From the NCBI GenBank assembly GCA_023935145.1, contig CM043699.1, positions 124,943,036 through 125,007,035 of the forward strand: a stretch of DNA of 64,000 nucleotides, read 5' to 3'. The DNA comes from Bretschneidera sinensis. Taxonomy: Eukaryota > Streptophyta > Magnoliopsida > Brassicales > Akaniaceae. A model generated the notes under the pieces. That model was not told the DNA's origin and did no database searches. It worked only from the letters and a program-made list of their open reading frames with translations. The position numbers and the translations under genes are program-made. This document shows positions 33,610 to 44,739 of this stretch, piece after piece. Within the stretch, counting starts at the first letter, position 1. Every line of letters begins with the position of its first letter.

Positions 33610-34573
33610 TGTTGTTATTTGTCTAAGTTTCAAACATATCCAAACATTGTCTATAGTTGGTTAAAGTCCAAACCAATTGTGGAATATCAAAGTTCAGCAA
33701 GTTAAAAGGTTGCACACAAGTGTATGTTTAAGTTTTGAGTGCGGGAAGGTCAGGCACACTGCTGTGCAAGTTTCAGCACACAAGCAAGAGGTGTGCGCAC
33801 AGCATCAGGAGGCTGCAGCATCAGGTCACGCCATAGCACACAGCACCAATGCCGCAGCACACAGCAAGCCATGCTTCCAGCCCTGCCCTAGCGCTACAGC
33901 ACACAGCATCAGCACCGTAGCACACAGCACATGGCTGCACACATGATCCAGCATGCATAAGACCTCTCCAATCATGTGTGCACCACACCAAAACGCACAG
34001 CATCACTTGGAGAGTGATGTAGGGCTGAGATTAAAGGAAGAACATGATCAAAGGGAGGATAATGACTCACAAGAATGTCCAAGAATTAAGAGGCTATAAA
34101 AAGGGTTTACTAGCCTCATTTCAAGTGGTGGAAAAGGTGTGTGAGAGAACCACACAGGTTGTGACATTGTGAGATCATTGTAAACACAAGAGAGAATTGT
34201 GTGAGAGACATAAATACAAGAGGGACTCTTGTAGTGAGGCTGGTTGTAAAGAAGAGAGGTTAGTAGAGAATTGATAGAAAGCATTGTAATAGGTCTATCA
34301 CTTTCTCGTTCTCTTCTTGGTTTTTCAAGAACTTGGATTCTTGAAGGGGATTGCTGTAACTTTGTAAGAACCATTAAGATAATGCAGAGAGTTCGGAGGA
34401 ACTCACGGGGATGTAGGCACATTGCCGAACCTCGACAACAAATTACTTGTCTTCTTTCTTTCTTTGATTTTCTGTTCTTGTGTTCGATTGCTGAAATTCT
34501 TTCTACAAGTCATTCAAGACTTGGGTGTTTGGAAGATCACCACCTGGGCATCTTGTCAAGGTGATTTCCAACA
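33610..34573 (+). repeat. 3' LTR of Copia 1
   Basis: 964 bases, preceded by purine-rich AAAGGTAGAGAT (about 33598-33609). TATA CTATAAAAA at 34094-34102. It ends CCAACA and is followed by the target duplication GACCA. Confidence 0.95.
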
Positions 34574-34578
34574 GACCA

Positions 34579-35976
34579 TAACAATCTTTACCTTTGGAAG
34601 ATATGTTTAAGTCATTTTTGTAGGTACATGCTAAGAGTGTGGAAGAGCAGGGCAAAATAAATCAACGGTTGCTTGAGGAACAACAAGTGATCAAAGAGGA
34701 ACAAAAGGTGATAAAGAGTCAACTCACCGAGTTGACTAGTTTCTTGACTATTCAAGAGCGAGGTCATTTTCTTTCGCAGCCACAACCTAATCCAAGGGGA
34801 AAACATATGGCGCAAACCTCCGATTCCGACAATCAAAATATTGAAGAGGTTAATGCCATAATCACCCGCAGTGGTAAGAAAATTGATGGAACCACTCTAC
34901 CATCAAACTTAATTCCTAACACTGTGAGAAACAAGGAGGAAACCCCCAAGGAACAAGATGCCCATAATAATTCTTTACTGGTGCCTTTCCCTCAAGCACT
35001 CCTTAAACTTAATGAGAGAAATTCAGCATTAAAAGGTGAGATTCTTGAACAACTTCAACATGTTCAAATTAATCTCCCTCTTCTTCATGTTATAAAACAG
35101 GTTCCCAACTATACTAAAGTCATCAAAGATCTATTCACACTCAAGAGGAGGCACAATGTGAAGAAGACGACATTCTTAATGGAGCAAGCAAGTACAATAA
35201 TTGACAGCAAGACACCACCCAAATATAAAGATCTGGGCTGTCCAACGGCGGCTTGCCAAATTGGAAACAAATCTTGTGGCCAAGCATTGCTAGATTTTGG
35301 AGCTAGTGTGAACCTCATGCCATACTCCATTTACCTGCAACTTGGTCTAGGTGAGATCAAACCCACTTCTGTGGTACTCCAACTAGCGGATCGATCGGTA
35401 AGAAAACCAAGAGCTATTGTGGAAGATGTTTTGTTGCAAATTGATAATTTCTATTATCCCGTTGACTTTTTGGTTTTAGATACTGTTTCTATTGTGAGTA
35501 CGGAGTCAAAAATTTCGTTGATACTTGGAAGACCATTCCTTGCCACCACCAATGCCCTTAATAATTGTAGGAATGGCCTAATGACATTATCATTTGGAAA
35601 TATGACTCTAGAGGTAAATGTCTTCCAAGTCTCAAGGCAGCCACATGAAGATGATGAGTGTTTCGAGACTTACGTGATCAATGAGCTTATTTTGAAGGAT
35701 GAGTACATTAAAGATAATTCAAACTCTTTGGAATTCCCTCTTAATAATTTTGACTTCGATGATTCTTTAATTTATCCCCATGCTGTTAATGTTATTGATG
35801 TTTTTGATAAGTCACAGGGATTTATTAAGAAATCATGGCAACCTTGCTTTGAGGAGTTGCTTGAGAGAAGTCATAAGGATGCGGGAATCACATATCCTAT
35901 TGTTGATAGTAAATGGGCAACACCAAGAATGCTTAAGCCACATGTGGTGGACTTTAAATATTCCCTGCCAAAATAG
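34579..35976 (+). CDS. gag C-terminus and protease of element C (open from 34639)
   Basis: Continues C gag after Copia 1, open for 445 codons from 34639. It begins with a charged, probably coiled-coil segment (EEQGKINQRLLEEQQVIKEE), then ITRSGKKIDG and the linker. The protease is QALLDFGASVNLMPYSIY with the catalytic Asp codon at 35293-35295, flap LQLADRSVRKPRAIVEDV and LILGRPFLATTNALNN. After FEELLERSHK a deletion jumps to the RT fragment DAGITYPIVDSKW, and a second join leads to unrelated MLKPHVVDFKY before the stop. All remaining RT, RNase H and integrase are missing. The frame shown starts within a protein, not at a true initiator. Confidence 0.87.
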
Positions 35977-36465
35977 TAGCACTGAGGCCACTGAATATGG
36001 AGCCTCATCTTCAGCACCACAATGAGGCCAACAGTAAGAGTGGTGCGCCGTCTGGCTGAAGACATAAAACTTAGTGCTCATGGGAGGCTTCAATTATTCA
36101 TGGGCACCTTATATATTGGTTACCAATGGTTGAGAAATAAATTATGATATATATCCATACAAGGTTTCTATTCACTTTAGTATGAATTATCTCCAATTTT
36201 CTTTTTGTATTGAAGCGATATGATAATAATTCATATTAAAACTAATCTTATATAGAAAGAAATCACTATACATGATAGATGCTTAAAAATGAAAATTTAC
36301 TTAAAGTTTTACAAACAAAAAATGAAAAAATAGGAAAAGAAACCCAAAATGCACATAAAAATTATTGTCTAAACTGAAGCTATGGGATATCTTTAAACCT
36401 GAAGCATTGGACACCATCCAATAAAAAAAAATCTTTTTTTTCTCATGTTATTAGACAATATTGTA
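35977..36465. other. Post-pol remnant and AT-rich sequence, no gene
   Basis: 36046-36090 carries CTGAAGACATAAAACTTAGT and TGCTCATGGGAGGCTTC, the noncoding block expected after integrase. A second copy lies at 37605-37665. From 36090 to 36465 the sequence is AT-rich. A minus-strand ATGAGAAAAA box near 36440 resembles the primer-site region of the Tat block. Confidence 0.5.
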
Positions 36466-37144
36466 TTTGTTGATGCCAAAAAAGATGATGAAGGTTCCTA
36501 ATCTTTGACATCTTTCAACGAGGAGTTGTTTGAGGTCAGCATGGATGAAAGAGCTTTGAAGTGGAATGTTTCCTCTAAGCTTAAAGTATTTAGACACTTG
36601 CAAAAGAAGTCTCTCAGAGTGTTGTGCTCCGAGAAGGACCTTCCAATGCTTAAGTCAGTAGGTGCTTTCAAATGAGAGTTGAAGGGAGGATTATGTCAAG
36701 GTAAAGGGATATTTAGGAGGAAAAGAGAACTGGGATAATTCTCCAAGTTTCTTGTGTGTTTTGTGTATATACCTAGAGTTTTCTATGGTTTTACCTCTTA
36801 CTGTATATTTCTCTCTCTTTTACATGTATGCATCTATCTCTTTCTTGTATGTGTCTTTCTCTTCTCCATGAAGATGAGAGTCTCCTTATATAAGCTCTGG
36901 TGAATCCTTAGTTTGGGCTTCCGAAGTAGGGTATCGTAGGGACGTGATTTCTAAGCTTCAAACCTTATAGGGAATGGACTCTGTCCATAGGAGATGGTAT
37001 CTGCTTGAGTTATCATGTCAAGGTGTTCGAAATTATGGTAATGTGTATGCTACCTTAGTTAGAGCAGATCGGGTCACATCGCTTCCCAATGGTGGTTAGC
37101 CATATGTCTGACCCTTATAGGGTCGTATTATTTTGGTTACATCA
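36466..37144 (-). repeat. LTR-like repeat, copy 1 (probable Tat-type)
   Basis: About 680 bases, clearly similar, in the same orientation, to 40816-41502. On minus it starts TGATGTAACC after a purine tract AGTAAGGGGTATA and ends near TTTTTTGGCATCAAC. The GGCATCAACA word also precedes the primer-site-like box of the Tat block at 15862. No ORF. Confidence 0.6.
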
Positions 37145-37604
37145 TATACCCCTTACTATTTGAAGGATTCAAGGAGATTCCTTAAGGGAGTAGTTTTTCC
37201 ATATTGCCACTAAGAGATCAAGGTTAGGACCTCGACTCATAGCTCTGTTATGTAATGGACTATATAGCTGACACTTCAATTATTCAATGGCGAGGACTAT
37301 GTGGCTTGAGCCTTAGTTCTCACACAGTAAAAGTTGAGTGTTTAACGCTTGCTTGAGCCTATTTGGATTTTTTTGGTTTTCTGTGGTCTTTACTTCTAGA
37401 TAAGGAGGGTTTTTGTGGACAGTAGTCGGTAAAGATAACTTAATCCATTGGAGTCCACCCTCACTCATGGCTTCACAAGAGCATATATTGAGCCAGAATT
37501 TACGGGTGTTACTGATGACATCCTTGAGGCCTCTCAAAAACATATAAGCACCAAATTTAGCAATGAAGCAGTGGTGGGTGCATTCAACCTATGTTTTTCT
37601 AGGA
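37145..37604 (-). other. Unassigned stretch between LTR-like repeat and C 3' region
   Basis: The minus strand has a short open frame (37543-37313) without recognised motifs, and a purine tract at 37145-37160 next to the LTR-like repeat. It is probably internal 3' sequence of the same Tat-type element. I cannot assign a product. Confidence 0.4.
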
Positions 37605-39251
37605 TGGAATAAGAGCGTCTGTCTGAAGAATTAAAACTTAGCGCTCATGAGAGGCACCCCACAACATATCCTTTTACTATTATTGTTTTTCTTTCTTGTT
37701 TATTATTCGCATTTTTTTTCTTTCTGTTTTCTAGTATTAACTTAGTATTTCTTTTTCAAGGAAAAATATACGAAGCAGTCCAAATGGTGGAGCACAATTT
37801 TTAGCTTCTGTGCACCTTTGGCTATAAGGGGAGTCTCTTTTACTCTTTCTTTTACATTGAGGTCAATGCAATTTTTAAGTTGGGGGTGGAGGAACCGCAT
37901 CTCTTTGTTTCCATATTCTTTTCATACATTTTTTTTCTTTTTCCATTGAACTGCTCGGTGTCATTTTCCTTTTTGTTTGTTTCTAGCATGCTTTGTGTTA
38001 GCCTTAGAGTTTATTCACACGTCAATGATATGAGCTTAATTGAGATAGCATATAGCATTTAGAAGAAATTAAATCTTGCTTCAGTTTGAAAATAATTTAA
38101 ATATCAATCTTTATTTGGTTTGAGACTCTAGTTTGCGGTAAGATTGTATGATTAGTCTAAAACATTTAGAGAAGTTTTATGTGTGATTAATTTGTGAATA
38201 CTTTTGCAGTCTCGACAAGCTCTAGAACTTATTTGATAATCACTTGAGGCGAATTCCTAGAATGCACACTACTTAGGATATGATATAGGCCATTTTTGAA
38301 CCGTTTGAGCCTTTCAAACCTACCATTTCTTTTTTAGCATTTTTCTTGAAAAGAAAAATTGAGCTTTGTTTTTTTCAATAAACCATTTACTTACCTTTAT
38401 GAGCCTAAAAATATTTTATCCTTAGCTTTCTTTTAAAAGAACTTAGTTATACACATGTTGTGAGAAGCATTTAAAAGGAGTAAGGGTGGAAATATGAAAA
38501 AAAATATCACTACCACAACCCAAGTACATTAAAGGAGATATGTCGGGGGTTGTGGAAAAGAAAAAAAAAATGATGAAAAAGAAGGTGAATGATTATGTGC
38601 CAAAAAAAAATGAATTATGGCAAAGAAAGAAGAAAGAAAGAAAAGAAAAAAAATAGTGATTTTTTGAAAGAAATGCTCGAAAAATGGTTGAAATAGTTGG
38701 ATGTTGAAGTAAAGGTTATCAAGTGCTTAAAATGATTGTGTTTAAAGCTAAGAGATTGAGTTCTTTTACTTGTGAATCCTTCCCGTTCTTCCTTAGCCTT
38801 TACTTTGGCCTAACGTTACAAGCTTATTAAAGACTTTTTGATCCAATGTAGTGTGATTTTTCTACAATAGTGGAGAGTGATTTGAAAAGTGAGCCAATGG
38901 AGCTTGTTTTTGTGAGTGATGTCACGCAATTTATTATATTTTTAGAGGCCAAGACTTGTATTCATGAATGTTATGCATAAAATCACCTAGGTGTTCAGAT
39001 TAATGGTTTGTGGTAAGATGGATGTTAAGAGTCAATAACGATTTTAAGATTGATGTTTGGATTACTTTTGGATTTGGGTGAAATTTAATGATTCTTTGTG
39101 CTGTGTGTTATGTGCAATTTTTGAGACAAAATGTGAATTACTCTTAGTTAACACTAATATTGCTTTTCATTTATGTTGATTCCCACCGTAGAATTCATCT
39201 CTTGTTTTCGCTTGAATTGCTAGGGACTAGCAATAAGCTAGTTGGGGGTTG
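37605..39251 (+). other. Noncoding 3' region of an Athila-like element with polypurine tract
   Basis: It starts with the post-integrase block (ATTAAAACTTAGCGCTCATG), then CAAATGGTGGAGCACAATTT and AAGTTGGGGGTGGAGGA, and the module seen at 9629-10553 and 61880-62781. It ends with AGTTGGGGGTTG (39240-39251), the polypurine tract. No extra ORF and no coding sequence. Confidence 0.8.
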
Positions 39252-40765
39252 TGATGAGAGTCATAAAACGCATCTTAACAGTACTTAATTGTTATCATTT
39301 TAGGGTTGATCTAGGTTTTAATTGCACTTTTATACGTTAACAACTCTAAAGTATCATTCTTGGATCATTGATCTATTTCGGTGCATTTTCAGGTACTTTA
39401 AGCTCAAAAGAGGAGGAAAGTTATTATTGCTTGAGATACAAAGACTCGAGGCATACTAGAGTGAAGGAATGCTTCCAGAATGACAAGATTAAGGGCTTAA
39501 AAGAGCAGCAGCTGCTGCCCGCACTGGAAAGGAGTTTCACTAAATTGCCAGAATTGCCCGTTCAGATCAATCATCTTTGCAAATTAAACTGTATTGCCAC
39601 AAGAAGAACCAGGAGATGAGCCATATATGCTTAGAAAGATCCGAAATTCTATTTTCTGGAGAATTTTACGGTTCGTAAAAATTATTTTTCTAGAGAAAAT
39701 TATGGCAGTTTAAGTAGACAAAGGTCAGGCTATGCGGGTTGTGCAGGATTTCAGCGTGAAGGGCATGTGAAGGCCTAAATCCCACATCCCACATCGGTTA
39801 GAAACATATTTCTATATCCCACATCCCACGTCAGATTGGAAACACATTGAACTCGTGGTATTTGCCTATATAAGACCCACTCCACTTCAGCTTTAAGGAC
39901 AATCGGAGAATCTGAGATCATCATAAAGTGAATCCAGATGGCCTTTAGGAGCAATCCAGAGGGCTCTTAGGAGGAATCCGAAGTACTTTTGGAGAGCAAG
40001 CTGAGGAATCACCGAAGCTTTCACTACTAAGGGGGAGATGATCGTTGAGAGGCCGGAGGCAACTCGAGAACGCATGAGCCCCATGGCCGGCTGGTTTCCA
40101 AGCAAGGCGAAGGGATGAATCCCTAGGCATAGTTATTCTTATTTTCCTTTATTTGATTCAGTTGTAGTTTGGCATTATTTTCATTAAACATTGTTATGTT
40201 TTATTCTTTAATTTAATTAGTAGATTTCCTATTAGTCCGGTGATTGCATGCTTCTTTTTCCATATAAGTCTAGTCATGCTCTTCTTATGTGTATTTGTTT
40301 GGGTGTGATTGAGTCTGGTAGATCTCTTTTATAGATTTGTCCATTACTGCAATATTTTCATTTAGATATATCGTCGTCTTTTGATAATTTATAAGTTAGG
40401 TCATGTGTGCTTGAAAGTAAAGAATAATTTATATCAATTACATTAGGGTTTATACATGCGCTTTAATTGAATATTTGTCGATTGCCTTTTTAGGATGTGA
40501 AACTTACAATTGAGATAAAAAAAATTGAATCAAGTTAGTATTAGGGAAATGAGCCTAGGGAGGATTTCCGAAACCTTTTTGTTTCTCCATTATATTATCC
40601 ATCAATTATTTACACAATTTTCACACAATCAACAATTCAGATTTTGTCACTTTAACTTTTGTCGTTTGTGTTGAGGTTTACACCTTTTGTAATTAGTTTG
40701 TTTCCCTATGGAATCAACACCCCAAAGCTGTATTACAATACTGTGTTATGTTTTGGGCATAATCA
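39252..40765 (+). repeat. LTR at the right end of composite element C (type D)
   Basis: 1514 bases, TGATGAGAGTCATAAAACGC to GGGCATAATCA, TATA CTATATAAGA at 39866-39875. Its U3 matches element D LTRs (GCAGCAGCTGCTGCCCGCAC, paired CCCACATC words), not the GC-rich U3 of the LTR at 15949. Three degenerate 22-base units (AGGAGNAATCCNGA) lie at about 39915-39985. Confidence 0.92.
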
Positions 40766-40790
40766 GGTGGCATCATAAGATAAATTTATC

Positions 40791-40810
40791 TTCCTCACAA
40801 ATGACACCAA
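40791..40810 (-). other. Primer-binding-site-like box (probable Tat type)
   Basis: The minus strand TTGGTGTCATTTGTGAGGAA is near TTGGCGCCGTCTGTGGGAA and lies just inside the LTR-like repeat 40816-41502. This supports the LTR reading of that repeat. Confidence 0.5.
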
Positions 40811-40815
40811 TTTTT

Positions 40816-41502
40816 TAATGATAAAAAAGATGATGAAGGTTCTTGGTCTTTGATGGCCTTCAACGTGGTGTTGTTTGAGGTCGGTCTGGATGAAAGTGCT
40901 TCAAAGTAGAATATTCATCTAAGCTTGAAGCATTTAGATACCTAAAAAAGAAGTCTCGCAGTGCGTTTTGCTTTGGGAAGGACCTTCGATGCTTAAGTCA
41001 GTAGGTGCTTTCAAAGGAGAGTAGAATGGAGAATTATGTCGAGATGATGGGATTTTGGGATGAGGAGAGAACTATGATAATTATTTTTGTTCCTTGTGTG
41101 TTTTCTCCTTGCTCCTAGAGTTTTTTTTTTTTTTTTTTTTTTTTTCTGTTTTACCACTAATTGCATATTTCTTTCTTTTACACGTATGCATTTGTTTCTT
41201 TCTTGTATGTGTCTATCTCTTCTCCATGAAGATGCGAGTCTCTTTATATAGGCACTGTTGAGTCCTTTGTTTAGCTTTCGAAGTGGGGCATTATTGATAT
41301 GTGATTTCTAAGTCTCGAGTCTTATAGGGAATGGCCTTTATCAATAGGAGATGCAAATCTGTTTGAGTTATCACATTAAGGTGTCCAAAATTATTGTAGC
41401 GTGCACACTACCGTATTCAGAGCAAGTCGGATCACTTTACTACCCAAAGGTAGTTAACCGCATGCCCAATTCTTATTAGGTCATATTAATTTGATCACTT
41501 CA
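40816..41502 (-). repeat. LTR-like repeat, copy 2 (probable Tat-type)
   Basis: Similar over its length to 36466-37144. On minus it starts TGAAGTGATC after AGAAAGGAGACATC and ends ATCATTAAAAAA next to the primer-site-like box. It contains 25 consecutive T at 41121-41145, a TATA-like CTTTATATAGG on plus near 41240, and no ORF. Confidence 0.6.
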
Positions 41503-43200
41503 GATGTCTCCTTTCTAGATATCTCACCGATTCCGCTCTAAGCTAAAATTTATACAAATGCATAATACAATATGGTCGGTGAAAAGGTGGAAAATATTAT
41601 CAGTTGTTCTGTGGCCTTGGATGCTCATCACCTACTATACTACTATTCATTCATCATCCATTGTAAAATCCAAAAGCCACCGACACCCAATCATGATGCC
41701 ACATGTTGTCACATAATTCATACAAGAAAGTTATTATTAGAAGTGTTTTTTTTTTTTTGTTTATTGAATTCAAAGGTGGGAAATATGCTTTGTAGACCCC
41801 AAAGAGATGTCGAGAAAGAGAGAGATGGTTGATTCTATAGAATACAGCATTTTGGAGTGGATGCTCCACGTTTGCTGAGTGAAAACAGGCCTTAGATTGA
41901 GAATTATATTCAATAGGAAATTTGAAAACATGAACTAGGCTAGCTCCACTCTCTTTTTTTTAAAATGACTAGGAAGTTTGAATCTGCTATTACCATTGTT
42001 CTCTTCCTCAAATTTTAATGGTCCCAATATGCAAAAACATTCCCTTGGGACAATTTGTGACTTCTCCTAAACTTTTCTACTAATATATGTGTACAACTGT
42101 GGGTAATAATGTCTTAACTTTTTCTGGATAACCCTATAAACATCTATTTGGGAAATTGAAGGAAAAAGGAAAGAAAAGATATGAAGGGAAAAATAAGAGA
42201 GAAAAACAAGAAGTACATGAATAAATCATTCTTTTGGATTTTGATAAATAAAAAAAAAGAATATAACGCGATTTACTATTTTATTCTTTGTTAATATAAT
42301 AAATGTCATTAAAAGATAAGTACAACAAAAAAAATTATAAAAATGTCTACTCTCTCTCAAAATCTTTTCAATTTGGGGAAGATAAAAGAAATGAAGATTT
42401 GAAAATGTCCCTTCATTTTCTTATCATAAAAAATTTCAAAACAAGAGATACAATTATATTTTTTTCTCTTCAATTGTCCTATTTGAACTAACATTAAAAA
42501 TGGTTTATGATTCATTTATAATTATTATAAACAAAAATTGTTTCATAAACTAAGCCAAATGAGTGACAGTAATGATGACAGTTTGTATAATTTTTTTTTC
42601 CATCTTTCGGTGAATTAAAAGACAATAAAAAATTGTTACAATAAACATTATTTTTATTGACTTAACTTCTCCCATTTTTCTAACTTCTCTAATAAGTAAT
42701 ACAATCTATATAATATAAACTTTATGCTTATTCAAATTTAAATAAATTAAACTTAATTATATGGATATTTTTATGGTGTGTTCATGAAGATATCGTGTTC
42801 AAGTAATTCACTTGTTAAAATTTAAAAATATTTTATATCAAGAGTAATTACAACTATAGGCATCTATATTTTCAATAGTGATATTGTACTTTTATAAGAA
42901 AAAAATAATTAAATTGAACATATAGTTAACTTTTAAAATTAAGCACATTTTGATCAAACCAATTTATAAACTCTTTAATACTAAAAAAAATTACATGCAG
43001 AGTGTAAGAAATCTCTAAAGGGAGAGAAAGAGATAAAGTAGGAAGAAAGAATTAAAGGCACTTCTCGCGTCCACTATTTTAACCGCAAAGCAAAGGGCCG
43101 AGTAGCGTACACCAAAACATTTAACTCCGCTCCTGCATGCACCAACATATTACTTTAGTTTATAGGCCAACCATGGTAATTCAAAGTAATTAAATAATAA
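41503..43200. other. AT-rich stretch, no gene recognised
   Basis: Short open frames only, none with known motifs or codon structure. 42100-43000 is very AT-rich. 43060-43130 is a small GC-richer patch. This may be the oldest, non-element sequence of the window, but I cannot show it. Confidence 0.5.
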
Positions 43201-44739
43201 TACAATTTTTGTTGGGATTTAACCTTTAAAATCCATCGACTCAAACTTATAATAATAAATAGACAAATAAATAAACAAATATCAAACAAAAAAATTTAAT
43301 GTGGTTCAGCAACCTTCTTGCCTATATGTCACGGTACGCACCATTTGACATGGTTGCTACCCGTGAGTTGGCCTTTGAATGGAGTGTGTGGTGATCTTTG
43401 TGACTGTTTTGCAGCAAGTGAGGCCTAGTTGTGGGGCGACTGTGCAGCAGATGTGTGTCAATGGTGTGGTAGTGTGAAATAATTGTAGTTTTGTAATTAT
43501 GTGATTTATACTCCAGAAATTAATAGGAAATTTTGGTGAGTGTCATTAAGATGTGCTCAATGATATGGTATGCTTAGATTCAGCATATTATGGAAAATTG
43601 ATTTACTAAAGGATTATGACAACTCATGCGTGAGGTATGTTTCCTTCTAGTAATGTTCAAAATGACTTAAGACTTTATAGGGGGGACAGTGTGTCAGACT
43701 CTCCATCACCCCCAGTGTACACACATGGGCCATGATGGGCATGGTTTGAGCTATGTGTGAGCACTAAGTGAGCCTCCCAAGGAAACTTTGGTTGTAGGTT
43801 TGGGGCCACCATAGGGTGACTCAATCCTCCATAAAGCAGGAAGTTTTATGGACAATATAGGTGGCTCGTATGCACTATATTACGCTCTTTTCTCGTGGTT
43901 GAGGCCTCAACCTTAAGGTCGCTATCGTGTGGGCTATCAGATATATCTTGACACTATGTGTGCAAACAGTGTGCAGTTCTGTTGTGGAAATGAGATACCC
44001 GTGGAGGAATCATCGGTTGTTTTGTGGCTATTATCTGTGTGTTCAGCGTAATGATGGGAGGCATTATGCAGTGGTGGTTGAGTTGTGCATCAACTATCTT
44101 CAATTGGACTTGCAGCTTGTGTGAATGCAATCAAATCTGAGAGTTGGTTACAGGAAGTTGGATTTATGTGCGGTATGCTCTCAGTTAGAATGGTGGACTA
44201 TCATCCATGCATCTAGAACAAGTACAGGGGGAATTGTCCATCAGTAGGCAAATAGTGTACGATGGATTGCAGATCATTGAGCTAAGAATTGACACATATG
44301 ACAACTCTGTGGCATTTCTAGGATGTCTTGGGGTACCCATGGGACTTTACTCATGTGCTCTTAATCAAGTAAGTATTCCATATTGGGGTCTAAAGGCATG
44401 AGGGCTGATGAAGACCATTAGCACGTGTTCATGGCAATTCAGGCCAGTGAGATGTTTCAAGTTGGTTCAAGAGCAGTGTGCGATAACCTCTTGGACAATG
44501 TTAAGTGTCTTGCGAGTTTCATGACATTGTGGGTTTGAGTTTCAGAGAAAGTGTGTTAAGTTAGGTGGCTTAAAAAAGTTTGTCTTGTGAATTCTTAAAG
44601 TGAAAACTCAAGGTGAAGAAAGGCTGGCTAGAACTTGAAGAAGTTTTAGCGCCGCATAATCCTCTAGATTTATGGCAAATCTGGCGGACCATGACACTAT
44701 GCCACTAACAAACTCACAATTTTATTAATCCTTAACAAC
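43201..44739. other. Unidentified G/T-rich stretch, probably a decayed repeat
   Basis: Begins TTGTTGGGATTTAACC, then AATGTGGTTCAGCAACCTTC (about 43301), a phrase I associate with dispersed plant repeats. 43370-44640 is G/T-rich on plus with no long open frame. 44640-44740 leads into the chromovirus LTR, whose left boundary I could not fix. No product is assigned. Confidence 0.4.

Larger units (their letters stand above)
29024..34573 (+). mobile_element. Copia 1: complete Ty1/copia (Tork-like) element, 5550 bases
   Basis: Two 964-base LTRs (TGTTG to CCAATA/CCAACA) flank an internal region with primer site, gag, protease, integrase, then RT/RNase H remnants. This order, with integrase before RT, defines Ty1/copia. 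The flanks are GACCA (29019-29023) and GACCA (34574-34578), a perfect 5-base target duplication in C gag. pol carries large internal deletions, so it is not autonomous. The Tork-like assignment is from the protease and integrase motif pattern. Confidence 0.96.
15949..40765 (+). mobile_element. Composite Athila-like element C, host of two nested insertions
   Basis: Parts in order are LTR 15949-17365, primer site, gag 17522-18174, [element D], gag 28419-29023, [Copia 1], gag-protease to 35976, a pol deletion, a Tat-type intrusion, pre-3'-LTR region 37605-39251 and LTR 39252-40765. Gag resumes across both insertions, which proves continuity up to 35976. The end LTRs have different U3 middles and the outer flanks AGTCA and GGTGG do not match, so the right part probably came from another element. 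Confidence 0.75.

Noticed and set aside
41121..41145. Poly-T run as the tail of a minus-strand SINE or LINE
   Set aside because: It lies in the middle of the LTR-like repeat 40816-41502, with similarity to copy 1 on both sides, so it is an expanded internal T run.
42303..42491. Host gene exon in the AT-rich stretch
   Set aside because: Short, AT-driven open frame rich in Lys, Asn and Phe, with no splice context or recognisable domain.
43315..43340. Boundary of a further copia element
   Set aside because: A single suggestive phrase (GTGGTTCAGCAACC) without LTR ends, primer site or coding sequence is not enough.
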